The notes below the pieces were generated by a model, which was given only the letters and a program-made list of their open reading frames with translations, had not been told where the DNA came from and did no database searches. 64,000 bases of DNA. Source: Nitrobacter hamburgensis X14. Lineage in GTDB: Bacteria; Pseudomonadota; Alphaproteobacteria; Rhizobiales; Xanthobacteraceae. This document shows positions 1-8,167 of the stretch, piece after piece. Where the stretch lies: assembly GCF_000013885.1 (NCBI RefSeq), contig NC_007964.1, positions 1,970,001-2,034,000 of the forward strand. The letters are read 5' to 3'. A program made the translations under genes and the position numbers. Every line of letters starts with the position of its first letter. The stretch's first letter is position 1.

Positions 1-396
1 GCCATCGGCGTTCATCCGGGCAAGACCCCGCTGTTCCCGGCCGGGGAGCGTCTTGCGATGGTGCGGTCGGTGTTCGCGCCGGTTGCCGAAAAGGCCGGCT
101 GTGCCTTCGACTGCACGACCTACGACGATCTCACGGTTGCCGCCGCGCAAAAGGCCGGCGCCACGATCCTGATCCGCGGCCTGCGCGACGGCACCGATCT
201 CGACTATGAAATGCAGATCGCCGGCATGAACGAGACCATGGCGCCCGGCGTGCATACGGTCTTCGTCCCGGCTTCGCCCGGTGTCCGCCCGATCACCGCC
301 ACACTGGTACGGCAGATCGCAGCCATGGGCGGCGATGTGTCAGCGTTCGTTCCGCAATCGGTCGCATCGAGTCTCAAGACCAAATTCGCCGGTTGA
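1..396 (+). CDS. coaD: Phosphopantetheine adenylyltransferase, 3' part (5' end outside window)
   Basis: Penultimate step of coenzyme A synthesis: transfers AMP from ATP to 4'-phosphopantetheine. The frame is open from base 1, so about 131 C-terminal residues of a protein usually near 160-170 are present; the N-terminal nucleotide-binding TxGH motif lies upstream. Visible are the LIRGLRDGTDLDYE segment with its conserved Arg and the C-terminal PITATLVRQIA motif that are typical of CoaD. The first internal ATG (58) is not the start because family sequence continues before it. Followed after 32 bases by a cyclophilin gene on the same strand. Identification is firm; completeness cannot be judged here. 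Confidence 0.93.
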   Translation, partial: AIGVHPGKTPLFPAGERLAMVRSVFAPVAEKAGCAFDCTTYDDLTVAAAQKAGATILIRGLRDGTDLDYEMQIAGMNETMAPGVHTVFVPASPGVRPITATLVRQIAAMGGDVSAFVPQSVASSLKTKFAG

Positions 397-428
397 ATGA
401 ACCGGTCTTCCTCTGATCCGGAGTTGTC

Positions 429-989
429 ATGATTAGAATCCTTGGCCTCGTCGCCGCGCTGATGTTCGCGATCCCCGCTGTCGCCCAACCGCTGCCGGGC
501 AACCTCGACAAGCAGAACGCGATCGTGATCGAGACCACGAAGGGCACCATCGTCATCAAGCTGCGGACCGACATCGCGCCCAAACATGCCGAGCGCATCA
601 AGCAGCTCGCCCGCGACGGTTTCTACAACAACGTTCCGTTCCATCGCGTCATGGACGGCTTCATGGCGCAGACCGGCGACGGCCAGAATTTCAACGGCAC
701 CGGCGGATCGAAATATTCGAACCTCAAGGCTGAGTTCTCCAACGTGCCATTCAAGCGCGGCGTGGTCGGAATGGCGCGCGCGGGAAGCCCAGACTCGGCA
801 AACTCGCAGTTTTTCATCTGCTTTGCCGACGCTTCCTTCCTCAATGGCAAATACACCGTGGTGGGTGACGTCGTCTCCGGCATGGATGTGGTGGACAAGC
901 TGAAGAAGGCGCCCGCCGGCTCGGCGAGCGGCACCGTCACCGATCCGGACAAGATGCTGAAGGTTCAGGTTGCTTCCGACATCAAGTGA
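429..989 (+). CDS. Exported cyclophilin-type peptidyl-prolyl isomerase
   Basis: Catalyses cis-trans isomerisation of X-Pro bonds, here probably in the periplasm. 186 residues. Residues 1-19 form a signal peptide (hydrophobic core, AVAQ cleavage region). The cyclophilin core follows with FHRVMDGFMAQTGD around residue 72, GVVGMARAG and NSQFFICF, covering the active-site Arg, Phe, Met and Gln positions. A GGAG sits 6 bases before the ATG at 429. A second, cytosolic cyclophilin is encoded just downstream, so the pair likely serves two compartments. Ends 9 bases before the next gene. Confidence 0.93.
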   Translation: MIRILGLVAALMFAIPAVAQPLPGNLDKQNAIVIETTKGTIVIKLRTDIAPKHAERIKQLARDGFYNNVPFHRVMDGFMAQTGDGQNFNGTGGSKYSNLKAEFSNVPFKRGVVGMARAGSPDSANSQFFICFADASFLNGKYTVVGDVVSGMDVVDKLKKAPAGSASGTVTDPDKMLKVQVASDIK

Positions 990-998
990 ACGTCGATC

Positions 999-1427
999 AT
1001 GCGGTGGCCGGCTGTCTTGACTGCGATCTGCATCGGCGGCCTTGGATCGGGATATGCTACGGCGCAGGATGGCGGCGTGGCGAACCTGGCCGCCATGTCG
1101 GCGCGGTTGAAGCGATGCTGGCAGCCCCCAGCTTTGCCGCGCGGAAATCCCGGCATGGAGATCACCGTGCAGTTCACCTTCAGGCGCGATGGCAGCCTTC
1201 TGGGCCGCCCCCGCATCACCTACGAAACGAGCGGCGCGACGGACGAGGAGCGCATCATCTACCGGACGGCCGTGATGCAAGCATTGCAACGCTGCGCTCC
1301 GATGCCATTTACCCATGGCATGGGCGATGCGATCGCGGGCCGTCCTCTGACCATCCGATTTGACGACCGACGAACCCCTCCCAAACCGAGAGAGAAGAGA
1401 GCATGGCTGACAACGACAACACCTTGA
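999..1427 (+). CDS. Small exported protein with TonB/TolA C-terminal-like fold
   Basis: 142 residues, function unknown. Residues 1-22 look like a signal peptide (hydrophobic stretch ending ATAQ). The body has the pattern of TonB/TolA C-terminal domains: MEITVQFTFRRDGSL followed by a helix with a cysteine (ALQRCAPMP) and a final strand PLTIRFD. The same arrangement is common in small alphaproteobacterial proteins next to cyclophilin genes. The last 25 bases overlap the start of the following cyclophilin gene, which suggests translational coupling. The assignment to the TonB-C fold is by eye and needs a profile search; that the gene is real is more certain. Confidence 0.7.
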   Translation: MRWPAVLTAICIGGLGSGYATAQDGGVANLAAMSARLKRCWQPPALPRGNPGMEITVQFTFRRDGSLLGRPRITYETSGATDEERIIYRTAVMQALQRCAPMPFTHGMGDAIAGRPLTIRFDDRRTPPKPREKRAWLTTTTP

Positions 1428-1867
1428 TCCTCGAAACCACACAGGGACCCGTGACCATCGAGATGCGTCCCGATCTCGCTCCCGGTCATGTTGCGCGGAT
1501 CAAGGAGCTGGTGCGTGAAGGCTTCTACGACGGCATCGTCTTCCATCGCGTGATCGACGGCTTCATGGCGCAGACCGGATGCCCCCAAGGCACCGGGACG
1601 GGCGGCTCGGGCACGAAACTGAAGGCCGAGTTCAACAACGAACCGCACGTGCGCGGCACCGCATCCATGGCGCGGGCGCAAAGCCCGGATTCCGCCGACA
1701 GTCAGTTCTTCATCTGCTTCGACGAAGCGTCGTTCCTGGACCGGCAATATACCGTTTGGGGCAAGGTGACCGAAGGCATGGAGAACGTCGACAAGATCAA
1801 GCGCGGCGAGCCGGTGCAAAACCCCGACAAGATCGTCAAGGCGCGTATGGCTGCCGATGCGGCTTGA
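1403..1867 (+). CDS. ppiB: Cytosolic cyclophilin-type peptidyl-prolyl isomerase
   Basis: 154 residues without a signal peptide, so cytoplasmic. Motifs: FHRVIDGFMAQTGCPQGTGTGG, GTASMARAQ and DSQFFICFDEASFLD, which hold the catalytic Arg and the hydrophobic proline pocket. GAGAGAAGAGAG precedes the ATG. Compared with the upstream exported paralogue it carries CPQG instead of GDGQ after the QTG motif. Overlaps the preceding small gene by 25 bases. Followed by a palindromic repeat before queA. Confidence 0.93.
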   Translation: MADNDNTLILETTQGPVTIEMRPDLAPGHVARIKELVREGFYDGIVFHRVIDGFMAQTGCPQGTGTGGSGTKLKAEFNNEPHVRGTASMARAQSPDSADSQFFICFDEASFLDRQYTVWGKVTEGMENVDKIKRGEPVQNPDKIVKARMAADAA

Positions 1868-1876
1868 ACGCTGACA

Positions 1877-1969
1877 CCCATCATGCGCGGGCTTGACCCG
1901 CGCATCCTTCCATCCTCACAAGAGTCCTTCGAAGAAGATGGATTGCCGGGTCGAGCCCGGCAATGACGG
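1877..1969. repeat. Palindromic intergenic repeat (MITE/REP-like), copy 1
   Basis: Two imperfect inverted arms, each itself a hairpin: the left arm contains CGCGGGCTTGACCCGCG and the right arm GCCGGGTCGAGCCCGGC, with CCATC/GATGG between arm and centre. Related copies lie near 46954 and 49423. The right arm holds the ATG at 1963 in frame with queA, so that ATG is repeat-derived and should not be taken as the queA start. Confidence 0.8.
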
Positions 1970-1977
1970 CTTACAGT

Positions 1978-3060
1978 ATGCGCACCGATCTCTTCGATTT
2001 CGAATTGCCGTCCGAGAGCATCGCGCTGCGTCCGGCGAGCCCGCGCGATTCGGCGCGGATGCTCGTGGTGCAGCCGGGAGCGGGCTTGCACGATCAACGG
2101 GTGAGCGATCTGCCGAAATGGCTGCGGCCCGGCGACCAGCTCGTCGTCAACGATACCCGCGTCATTGCCGCGCAGTTGCGCGGCCGCCGCATTGGCCGCG
2201 ACGCCGAGCCGAGGATCGAAGCGACGTTAATTAAACGCCTCGACGGCTCGCGGTGGAACGCGCTGGTCAAGCCGGCCAGGAAACTTATCGCAGGAGACAT
2301 CGTCCGCTTCGGCAATGAGGGACGGGTGTGCTTCCTCGGGCATCTGGATGCGCAGGTCGAAAGCAAGGGCGAGGAGGGCGAGGTCACGTTCGCCTTTTCG
2401 TTTCATGGGCCGACGCTGGATCAGGCCATTGCCGATCTGGGCTCACCGCCGCTGCCGCCCTACATCGCCTCGAAGCGCGAGCCAGACGATCGCGATGTTG
2501 CGGACTATCAGACCATGTTTGCGGTCCATGAGGGCGCGGTCGCCGCGCCGACCGCGGGGTTGCACTTCACGCCGGCGGTGGAAGCGGTGCTGCGCGAACG
2601 CGGCGTGGGCCTTCATCGGTTGACCCTGCACGTCGGCGCCGGCACGTTTCTTCCGGTGAAAACTGAGGACACCGTCGGGCACCGCATGCATTCGGAGTGG
2701 GGCACGATTTCCGCCGAGACCGCCGATGCGCTGAACGCGGCGCGGGCGAGCGGCGGCCGGATCGTCGCGGTCGGAACGACATCGCTGCGGCTTTTGGAGA
2801 GCGCGACAGCGGACGACGGCCGGATAGCGCCGTTCACCGGCGAGACCGCGATCTTCATCACGCCGGGCTATCGCTTCCGCGCCGTCGATATCCTGATGAC
2901 GAATTTTCATTTGCCGCGGTCGACGCTGTTCATGCTGGTCTCGGCCTTCAGCGGCCTTGAAACCATGAAACAGGCATACGCTCACGCCATCGCCGCAGGC
3001 TACCGGTTTTATTCCTATGGCGACGCCTGCCTGCTGTTTCCGGGCACGTCCGACGCATGA
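1978..3060 (+). CDS. queA: S-adenosylmethionine:tRNA ribosyltransferase-isomerase
   Basis: Transfers and isomerises the ribosyl group of SAM onto 7-aminomethyl-deazaguanine in tRNA, giving epoxyqueuosine. About 360 residues, usual for the family. Seen: the N-terminal FDFELPSESIALRP, the central LPPYI near residue 157, APTAGLHFT near 195, LHVGAGTFLPV near 220 and the C-terminal TNFHLPRSTLFMLVSAF. The in-frame ATG at 1963 lies inside a repeat arm; the ATG at 1978 gives the typical MRTDLFDFELP start and is preferred. The stop overlaps the tgt start (ATGA), so queA and tgt are translationally coupled and work in the same pathway. Confidence 0.96.
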   Translation: MRTDLFDFELPSESIALRPASPRDSARMLVVQPGAGLHDQRVSDLPKWLRPGDQLVVNDTRVIAAQLRGRRIGRDAEPRIEATLIKRLDGSRWNALVKPARKLIAGDIVRFGNEGRVCFLGHLDAQVESKGEEGEVTFAFSFHGPTLDQAIADLGSPPLPPYIASKREPDDRDVADYQTMFAVHEGAVAAPTAGLHFTPAVEAVLRERGVGLHRLTLHVGAGTFLPVKTEDTVGHRMHSEWGTISAETADALNAARASGGRIVAVGTTSLRLLESATADDGRIAPFTGETAIFITPGYRFRAVDILMTNFHLPRSTLFMLVSAFSGLETMKQAYAHAIAAGYRFYSYGDACLLFPGTSDA

Positions 3061-4190
3061 GCCTCGCCAACCATTTCGAGCTTCTCGGCCGCGACGGCGA
3101 GGCTCGTACCGGCCTTCTCACCACGCCGCACGGCGCGGTGCGAACGCCGGCGTTCATGCCGGTCGGGACGCAAGGCGCGATGAAAGGCCTGCACTGGCGC
3201 GAGATGCGCGACGCCGGGACCGACATCGTGCTCGGCAACACCTATCACCTGATGCTGCGGCCGGGTGCCGAGCGGATCGCAGAACTCGGCGGCTTGCAAA
3301 AATTCACCACCTGGGATGGGCCCATGCTGACGGATTCCGGCGGTTTCCAGGTGATGTCGCTGGCGCAGTTGCGAAAGGTGAAAGAGCAGGGCGTCACCTT
3401 TCGATCTCATATCGACGGCACCGCGATCGAACTGACGCCGGAACGCGCCGTCGAAGTCCAGCGGCTGCTCGGCTCCGACATCGCGATGCAACTCGACGAA
3501 TGCGTGCGTCTGCCGGCGGAGCGCAGCGACATCGAGCGCGCCGTGCAGCTCTCGTTGCGCTGGGCCGAGCGCAGCAAGCGCGCCTTCGAGGGGGCGCCTG
3601 CTGCCAATATGCTGTTCGGCATCGTTCAGGGGGGTGACAGCCCCGAATTGCGTCGCACGAGCGCGCGCGGACTGACCGAGATCGGTTTCCACGGCTACGC
3701 CATCGGCGGTCTCGCGGTCGGCGAACCGCAGGCCGTCATGCTCGCTATGATCGAGGAAACGATCCCGTCGATGCCGGCGGACCGGCCGCGGTATCTGATG
3801 GGCGTCGGCACGCCGGACGATCTGCTGGAAGCGGTCGCGCGCGGCATCGACATGTTCGATTGCGTCATGCCGACGCGGAACGGGCGCCACGGCATGGCCT
3901 TCACCCGCTTCGGCCAGATCAACCTGCGCAATGCGCGCCATGCCAACGATCCGCGTCCGCTCGACGAGGAGAGTTCCTGGCCGGCGTCGCGGAACTATTC
4001 GCGGGCCTATCTGCACCATCTGGTGCGATCGGGCGAAACGCTGGGCGCGATGCTGCTCTCCGGGATCAACGTCGCCTATTACCAGAACCTGATGCAGGCC
4101 ATGCGCACGGCGATTACAGAACGAAACTTTCAGCTATTTCGCGAACGGACGCGTGGAGACTGGGCGCGCGGCGATATTGCCGCGCGATGA
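3057..4190 (+). CDS. tgt: Queuine/preQ1 tRNA-guanine transglycosylase lacking zinc cysteines
   Basis: Exchanges G34 of GUN-anticodon tRNAs for preQ1. 377 residues. The general-base region DSGGFQVMSL (near residue 96), the substrate site GGLAVGE and the nucleophile region FDCVMPTRNGRHG are intact, so catalysis is expected. The usual zinc site CxCxxC is replaced: around residue 302 the sequence is LDEESSWPASRNYSRAYLHHL, with Ser, Trp and Ser in place of the cysteines, while the following His remains. Coupled to queA by a four-base overlap. Family assignment is certain; the missing zinc ligands are read directly from the sequence. Confidence 0.96.
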   Translation: MSLANHFELLGRDGEARTGLLTTPHGAVRTPAFMPVGTQGAMKGLHWREMRDAGTDIVLGNTYHLMLRPGAERIAELGGLQKFTTWDGPMLTDSGGFQVMSLAQLRKVKEQGVTFRSHIDGTAIELTPERAVEVQRLLGSDIAMQLDECVRLPAERSDIERAVQLSLRWAERSKRAFEGAPAANMLFGIVQGGDSPELRRTSARGLTEIGFHGYAIGGLAVGEPQAVMLAMIEETIPSMPADRPRYLMGVGTPDDLLEAVARGIDMFDCVMPTRNGRHGMAFTRFGQINLRNARHANDPRPLDEESSWPASRNYSRAYLHHLVRSGETLGAMLLSGINVAYYQNLMQAMRTAITERNFQLFRERTRGDWARGDIAAR

Positions 4191-4217
4191 TGTCAGGCGG
4201 CTTTGGAAGAGATTGTA

Positions 4218-4436
4218 TCAGTTGCAGGCGATGCGTCGGACAATGACATGCTTGGTCACGAAGCCGTAACCGCAGGTGTCGCAACTCCACAGATGGCCGA
4301 TGACATTATCCGACAGGTATGCGGATGCTTCCGCTGCGATCATCGTGTCAGCGCAAACCGGGCATGTCGGAAGATCGGTTCCGTGCCGCGCGGGATGCGG
4401 CAGGGCGGTCGACGGGATTTCAGCAATTGCTGGCAT
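4218..4436 (-). CDS. Small zinc-ribbon protein, unknown function
   Basis: 72 residues. Two cysteine pairs, CPVC near residue 25 and CDTC near residue 53, make a likely zinc ribbon. The start is well fixed: AAGGAGGGT precedes the ATG at 4436 with good spacing. Convergent with tgt and divergent from cysK. Short zinc-ribbon proteins of this type are common in Bradyrhizobiaceae; no function can be assigned. Confidence 0.7.
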   Translation of the reverse strand: MPAIAEIPSTALPHPARHGTDLPTCPVCADTMIAAEASAYLSDNVIGHLWSCDTCGYGFVTKHVIVRRIACN

Positions 4437-4658
4437 CGTGACCCTCCTTGGTTGATCAAGCTGAGCTGAGCTCTTCATTAAATGCGATGTTTGACGATGT
4501 CGCAACACAAATGCGTTTCTTTTACGATTCTAGTTTTGCGGGCGTCCGGTTTTGCGGTGCAACGAATTGTTGCTGTGGGCACGGCGCTTGCCCCCGGGCG
4601 CCGGCTGACCCTATGGAAGGGCGCGCATTGTTTCAACCCGTTACTCAAGGACGCTGAC

Positions 4659-5636
4659 ATGGATACGCAGTCGAATACCGATGCATCGCGCCGTGCCGGC
4701 CGTGGCCGCGTGTTCGACAGTATTGTCGATACGGTCGGCGACACCCCGATCGTCCGGCTGCGCCGGTTGCCGCAGCAGCACGGCGTGAACGCGACGATCC
4801 TGGCCAAGCTGGAATATTTCAACCCGGCCGCAAGCGTGAAGGATCGCATCGGCGCTGCGATGGTCATCGCGATGGAGAAGGCCGGCAAGATCCACGCCGA
4901 CACCGTTTTGATCGAACCGACGTCGGGCAATACGGGCATTGCGCTGGCCTTCGTTGCAGCCTCGCGCGGCTATCGCCTGAAACTGGTGATGCCGGAATCG
5001 GTTTCGACGGAGCGCTGCAAGATGCTGGCGTTTCTCGGCGCGGAAATCGTTCTGACGCCGGCGGCGGAAGGCATGAGAGGATCCATCGCCATGGCCGAGG
5101 AACTGGTGCGAACCACGCCGCACGCCGTGATGCCGCAGCAATTCAAGAACCTCGCCAATCCGGAGATTCACCGGCGCACCACGGCAGAGGAGATCTGGAA
5201 CGATACCGGCGGAAACATCGATTATATCGTGGCGGGCGTCGGTACCGGCGGGACCATCACGGGGATCGGTCAGGCCCTGAAGCCGCGCAAGCCGGCGCTG
5301 CGCATCGTTGCGGTGGAGCCGGAAGAGAGCGCGGTCTTGTCGGGCGGCCGGCATTCGCCGCACAAGATTCAGGGAATAGGCGCGGGTTTCATCCCGGACA
5401 TCCTGGATCGTTCCGTCATCGACGAAGTCGTCAAGGTCGATAGCGCCACGGCGCTCGAAACCGCCCGCGCGCTGGCGCGTAACGAAGGCATCCCGGGCGG
5501 CATTTCGTCCGGCGCCGCTGTTGCGGCGGCGCTTGCCATCGGCAAGCGGCCGGAGAGCGCGGGCCGGACAATCCTTGCCGTCGTCCCGTCGTTTTCGGAG
5601 CGCTATCTCTCGACTGCACTATTCGAGGGAATTTGA
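4659..5636 (+). CDS. cysK: Cysteine synthase A (O-acetylserine sulfhydrylase)
   Basis: Makes cysteine from O-acetylserine and sulfide using pyridoxal phosphate. 325 residues from the ATG at 4659, which follows CAAGGA; the frame is open further upstream but without family similarity. The PLP lysine is Lys61 in ASVKDRIG. TSGNTGIALAF holds the substrate-binding loop, GTGGTITG binds the PLP phosphate and GISSGAAVAAAL is the C-terminal serine motif. Placed alone between a divergent small gene and a BrnA-like gene. Cystathionine beta-synthase is unlikely, since there are no CBS domains. Confidence 0.94.
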   Translation: MDTQSNTDASRRAGRGRVFDSIVDTVGDTPIVRLRRLPQQHGVNATILAKLEYFNPAASVKDRIGAAMVIAMEKAGKIHADTVLIEPTSGNTGIALAFVAASRGYRLKLVMPESVSTERCKMLAFLGAEIVLTPAAEGMRGSIAMAEELVRTTPHAVMPQQFKNLANPEIHRRTTAEEIWNDTGGNIDYIVAGVGTGGTITGIGQALKPRKPALRIVAVEPEESAVLSGGRHSPHKIQGIGAGFIPDILDRSVIDEVVKVDSATALETARALARNEGIPGGISSGAAVAAALAIGKRPESAGRTILAVVPSFSERYLSTALFEGI

Positions 5637-5674
5637 TCGACTTGTCTTGCTAGCGGATTTTCAGGAAAGAGGCG

Positions 5675-5914
5675 ATGGCAGAACCACCCAGACGGCCAAG
5701 GACGCTGAACGATGCCCGCACCGAGGCGGAGGCTGCGTTCAAGCAGGTGACAAAGAAGGTCGCCGAAGCTCCACCGAAGACGACGGCGCTCCCCGGCATC
5801 AAGCAGCTTGTGTCGCTGCGGATCGACCAGGAGGTCCTGGAATATTTTCAGGAGGGCGGTCCGGGCTGGCAGGACCGCATCAATGCTGCCTTACGCAAGG
5901 CCGCGGGTCGCTAA
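5675..5914 (+). CDS. BrnA-like (COG3514-type) small protein, orphan antitoxin-like
   Basis: 79 residues. The C-terminal half, LVSLRIDQEVLEYFQEGGPGWQ followed by DRINAALRKAAG, matches the ribbon-helix-helix-like core of BrnA antitoxins and the related COG3514 family. BrnA normally neutralises and co-represses the BrnT ribonuclease, whose gene lies immediately upstream. Here the upstream gene is cysK and no BrnT-like reading frame is present, so this is either a solitary regulator or a relic. A 17-base tandem duplication spans its stop codon (5900-5933). Confidence 0.72.
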   Translation: MAEPPRRPRTLNDARTEAEAAFKQVTKKVAEAPPKTTALPGIKQLVSLRIDQEVLEYFQEGGPGWQDRINAALRKAAGR

Positions 5915-5933
5915 ACGCCGCGGGCCGCTAAAC
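5900..5933 (+). repeat. 17-bp tandem duplication across a stop codon
   Basis: GCCGCGGGTCGCTAAAC (5900-5916) is followed directly by GCCGCGGGCCGCTAAAC (5917-5933), one base different. Each unit contains the TAA that ends the BrnA-like gene, so the duplication left a second copy of the gene end behind the real one. Confidence 0.9.
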
Positions 5934-5946
5934 GTGGCTTGAAAAA

Positions 5947-6426
5947 TCAGGAGCGCGACAGCGAGATACTGGCGCCCCTGAACTGTCCCTCGGAGCTGAT
6001 GACGACGTTCTGCCGGTTGCCATTCGTGGTCAATTTGAGTTTCGCCGTGAATGCGGGGGCGCTGACGTCGACGTTAAACTGGCCGTTGCCGGCCCGCCCT
6101 CCGAGAGTTCCGCCAACGTTGCGGCTGGTTTCGCTCCAGGTGCCGGACAGAACCCCGCCCTGAGCGAGCACATTGCTCTTGAGTTCAAATTTGTAACTGT
6201 CGCTGGCGCACAGAAGCGTCTGATTGAGGCCCTGAGCGTCGCCGCTCACCGCGTAGGTGGCCTTGCATCTGATTTTCTCGGTCGAGCCATCCTCAAGCTG
6301 TATTGTGCCGCGCCCGGTCCAAACGCCCGCCAAGCCTTCAAACGGACCGGCCCCCGCGTAACTCGCGGACACCGACAGCATCATAGCAGCGCCGACGGCG
6401 CACGCCGTCGATAATCCTCGTGACAT
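5947..6426 (-). CDS. Exported small protein, unknown function
   Basis: 159 residues from the ATG at 6426. Residues 1-24 form a signal peptide (hydrophobic stretch, SASYAGA). The mature part begins GPFEGLAGVWTGRGTIQLEDG and shows alternating beta-strand character with two cysteines, one in KIRCKATY and one in LLCASDSYKF, suggesting a small beta-barrel in the periplasm. The beginning resembles lipocalin-like 'GxWxGxG' proteins, but no family can be named with certainty. The next gene upstream on the same strand encodes another small exported protein with a similar opening. Confidence 0.65.
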   Translation of the reverse strand: MSRGLSTACAVGAAMMLSVSASYAGAGPFEGLAGVWTGRGTIQLEDGSTEKIRCKATYAVSGDAQGLNQTLLCASDSYKFELKSNVLAQGGVLSGTWSETSRNVGGTLGGRAGNGQFNVDVSAPAFTAKLKLTTNGNRQNVVISSEGQFRGASISLSRS

Positions 6427-6463
6427 GGTCGCCCCGAATCCCATTGCCCTCAACCCCGATATT

Positions 6464-6814
6464 TTACTGACGCGACGCTTCCCAGCGGCCGCTGCAAGGA
6501 ATTCCCGCGGATGCGCCGTTCCACTTGCCGGATCCCGCATTGCCGCTGAGCTGGCCCTTGGCGTAAGCGCCGCGGATCGACACCCTCACGTGGCCCTGGT
6601 TGCCGACGCTGCCGGTGACGTCGGCGTCGGCCGCCGAAACCTTGCCGTCGGTAACCGTCATGGGATATTGCGCCACCGGGTCGCAGCTACCCGTCTTGGT
6701 GACGATTTTGACGTTCCAAAGCCCGTCATAGGGCGTCTGGGCGAGTGCCGGAGCAGCAAAACCCGCAGTCAGGACGCATGAAAAAAGAGCAGCTTGAATG
6801 CGAGTAACGCGCAT
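6464..6814 (-). CDS. Exported small protein, possible distant relative of its neighbour
   Basis: 116 residues from the ATG at 6814 (MRVTRIQAAL). A signal peptide ends at PALAQT. The mature part opens PYDGLWNVKIVTKTG and carries two cysteines, SCDPV and IPCSGRW, and ends with GRWEASRQ. The 'YDGLW' opening echoes 'FEGLAGVW' in the next gene downstream, 37 bases away on the same strand, so the two may be distant paralogues in one operon. Function unknown; probably periplasmic. Confidence 0.65.
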   Translation of the reverse strand: MRVTRIQAALFSCVLTAGFAAPALAQTPYDGLWNVKIVTKTGSCDPVAQYPMTVTDGKVSAADADVTGSVGNQGHVRVSIRGAYAKGQLSGNAGSGKWNGASAGIPCSGRWEASRQ

Positions 6815-7024
6815 GGACCAAATCCTCAATGTCGTGATTGCCGCCTTATCCCGGCAGAATGTGTTCAAAATTTGCGGCAACACGAAATCGCAAATTAGGC
6901 TCGCCGTAACGTTAATCCGCACGCCATTTTGGATTTTAATTCGATTCTGGCAAATCAACAATGAATTCAGTCTGTTACGATATCGCCGCCAATCTTGCCG
7001 GAAGGGTTCGGCGAGGTTCCCCAG

Positions 7025-7414
7025 TTATTGAATGCGGCGGTCGATTAGTTCACGCACCATCGCCATTTTGCGGTCCAGCGAGCGAAACTGCTCGGGAGAG
7101 AACGCCAGATCGAAATGGATGTCCCCGGCCAGAGAAATCCTCCAGGCCAGCGTACCGTCGGGAGACATCGAAACGGTCATCTGGGTGGTCCGAAGCTCCT
7201 GCATCGGAAGATCGGACAACTCAGGAAGGCTGGCGTGAAGCTCCTTGGCCTCGCCAAGTATGGCCGCGACCAGGGCCGCTAAGATGGAGGGGTCGATCTC
7301 GATCGCATAGTCGTTTCCGTCGTCGCCCGTGAACAGGATATCGACGGATTGTCGCTCGACGTTGGCACGACTGCCAGTAACGGTCACGAATCGTGCGGCT
7401 TTGCGAACCTTCAT
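7025..7414 (-). CDS. Conserved-looking protein of unknown function
   Basis: 129 residues from the ATG at 7414. No signal peptide or membrane segment. Mixed alpha/beta pattern: a strand VDILFTGDDGNDYAIEI, a helix ILAALVAAILGEAKEL, then paired strands and a C-terminal helix FRSLDRKMAMVRELIDRR. No recognised motif. Codon use is that of neighbouring genes, which supports coding. No good ribosome binding site is visible. Confidence 0.5.
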   Translation of the reverse strand: MKVRKAARFVTVTGSRANVERQSVDILFTGDDGNDYAIEIDPSILAALVAAILGEAKELHASLPELSDLPMQELRTTQMTVSMSPDGTLAWRISLAGDIHFDLAFSPEQFRSLDRKMAMVRELIDRRIQ

Positions 7415-7906
7415 CAAAAATCCCCGTGGCGTTCTGACCGAAGAGCGGGTCGCGCTCTATCGCGTACGCCGCGCCTCAATATCCATACCGCAATTGCCCG
7501 ATCGATAACGGGTCGAATCTCACAATAGCTCTGATGCGGGTATCCGCACTTTCTTCTGACCTGGTTGGTTCGTCTGTGTGCGGCTGACCTGTCCTCAGTC
7601 CGGTCGCTCGATGGCTCCAGGTCCGAGGGCGTCCATAAAACCCCGGAAGGGCGGGATGAGTCAGTGCTCTGCGTTGGATGGGACATGGCCACTGCGTTGG
7701 ATAGAGCGGCGGCTATGCAAAACGCGCAGGGGTGCCCTGAAGCTGGCGGTAGAGGTAAATGGGGACGATGTATAGTAACGAATATACTCCCCTTGACGTA
7801 AGAAAAACGCCGGGAGGCCCGGCGGTTTGCGTCGCGGATCGTCTTCCGGACGGACTATCCTGTCCGGATGGTTGATGCGTGTGATGGGGAGGTCAGGAAA
7901 AAGAAA
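7415..7906. other. 492-bp gap without a supported gene
   Basis: Open frames here (for example 7414-7692 minus and 7565-7801 plus) have no protein-like composition or ribosome binding sites. The only structure is a GC hairpin near 7804-7828 (GCCGGG AGG CCCGGC inside A and T runs). Confidence 0.55.
7804..7828. terminator. Possible rho-independent terminator
   Basis: GCCGGG and CCCGGC pair around a 3-base loop, with an A run before and GGTTT after. It lies in the intergenic stretch before the XRE-like gene. The T tract is short, so the call is tentative. Confidence 0.4.
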
Positions 7907-8167
7907 ATGATGGCAGATGCAGATAGAGTTGAGTTTGGGAATCATCTTGCAAAACTCGTCGCCGACAACCATTGGACAGCGGCGGAATTCGCCCGCGAAG
8001 CATCGAAGCGGTTCCGCGGCCGCTCTGATTTCCGCCGCTGCGACATCTTGCTCTACATGCGTGGCGTCCAGTTTCCGGATCGTCCGCACCTAAAGGCGAT
8101 TTGTGAAGCACTTGGGGTCGAAGAAAACGCACTTGGGACCGAAGTTCACGTAGGCTTAAAGCACTAG
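7907..8167 (+). CDS. XRE-like helix-turn-helix protein
   Basis: 86 residues from the ATG at 7907, which has GGAGG upstream; an ATG at 7868 would add 13 residues. The sequence VEFGNHLAKLVADNHWTAAEF, a basic loop, and PHLKAICEALGVEENAL have the spacing of a Cro/C1-type domain with an unusually long turn (RFRGRSDFRRCDILLYMRG). Likely a DNA-binding regulator; the target is unknown. Its TAG stop codon is part of the CTAG that begins the adjoining double-hairpin repeat, so the repeat defines the end of the protein. Confidence 0.6.
   Translation: MMADADRVEFGNHLAKLVADNHWTAAEFAREASKRFRGRSDFRRCDILLYMRGVQFPDRPHLKAICEALGVEENALGTEVHVGLKH

Noticed and set aside
1963..1965. ATG 1963 as the queA start
   Set aside because: It lies in the arm of a palindromic repeat; ATG 1978 gives the conserved N-terminus.
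7414..7692. 92-codon frame on the minus strand
   Set aside because: Arg/Ser-rich with no ribosome binding site or recognisable pattern.
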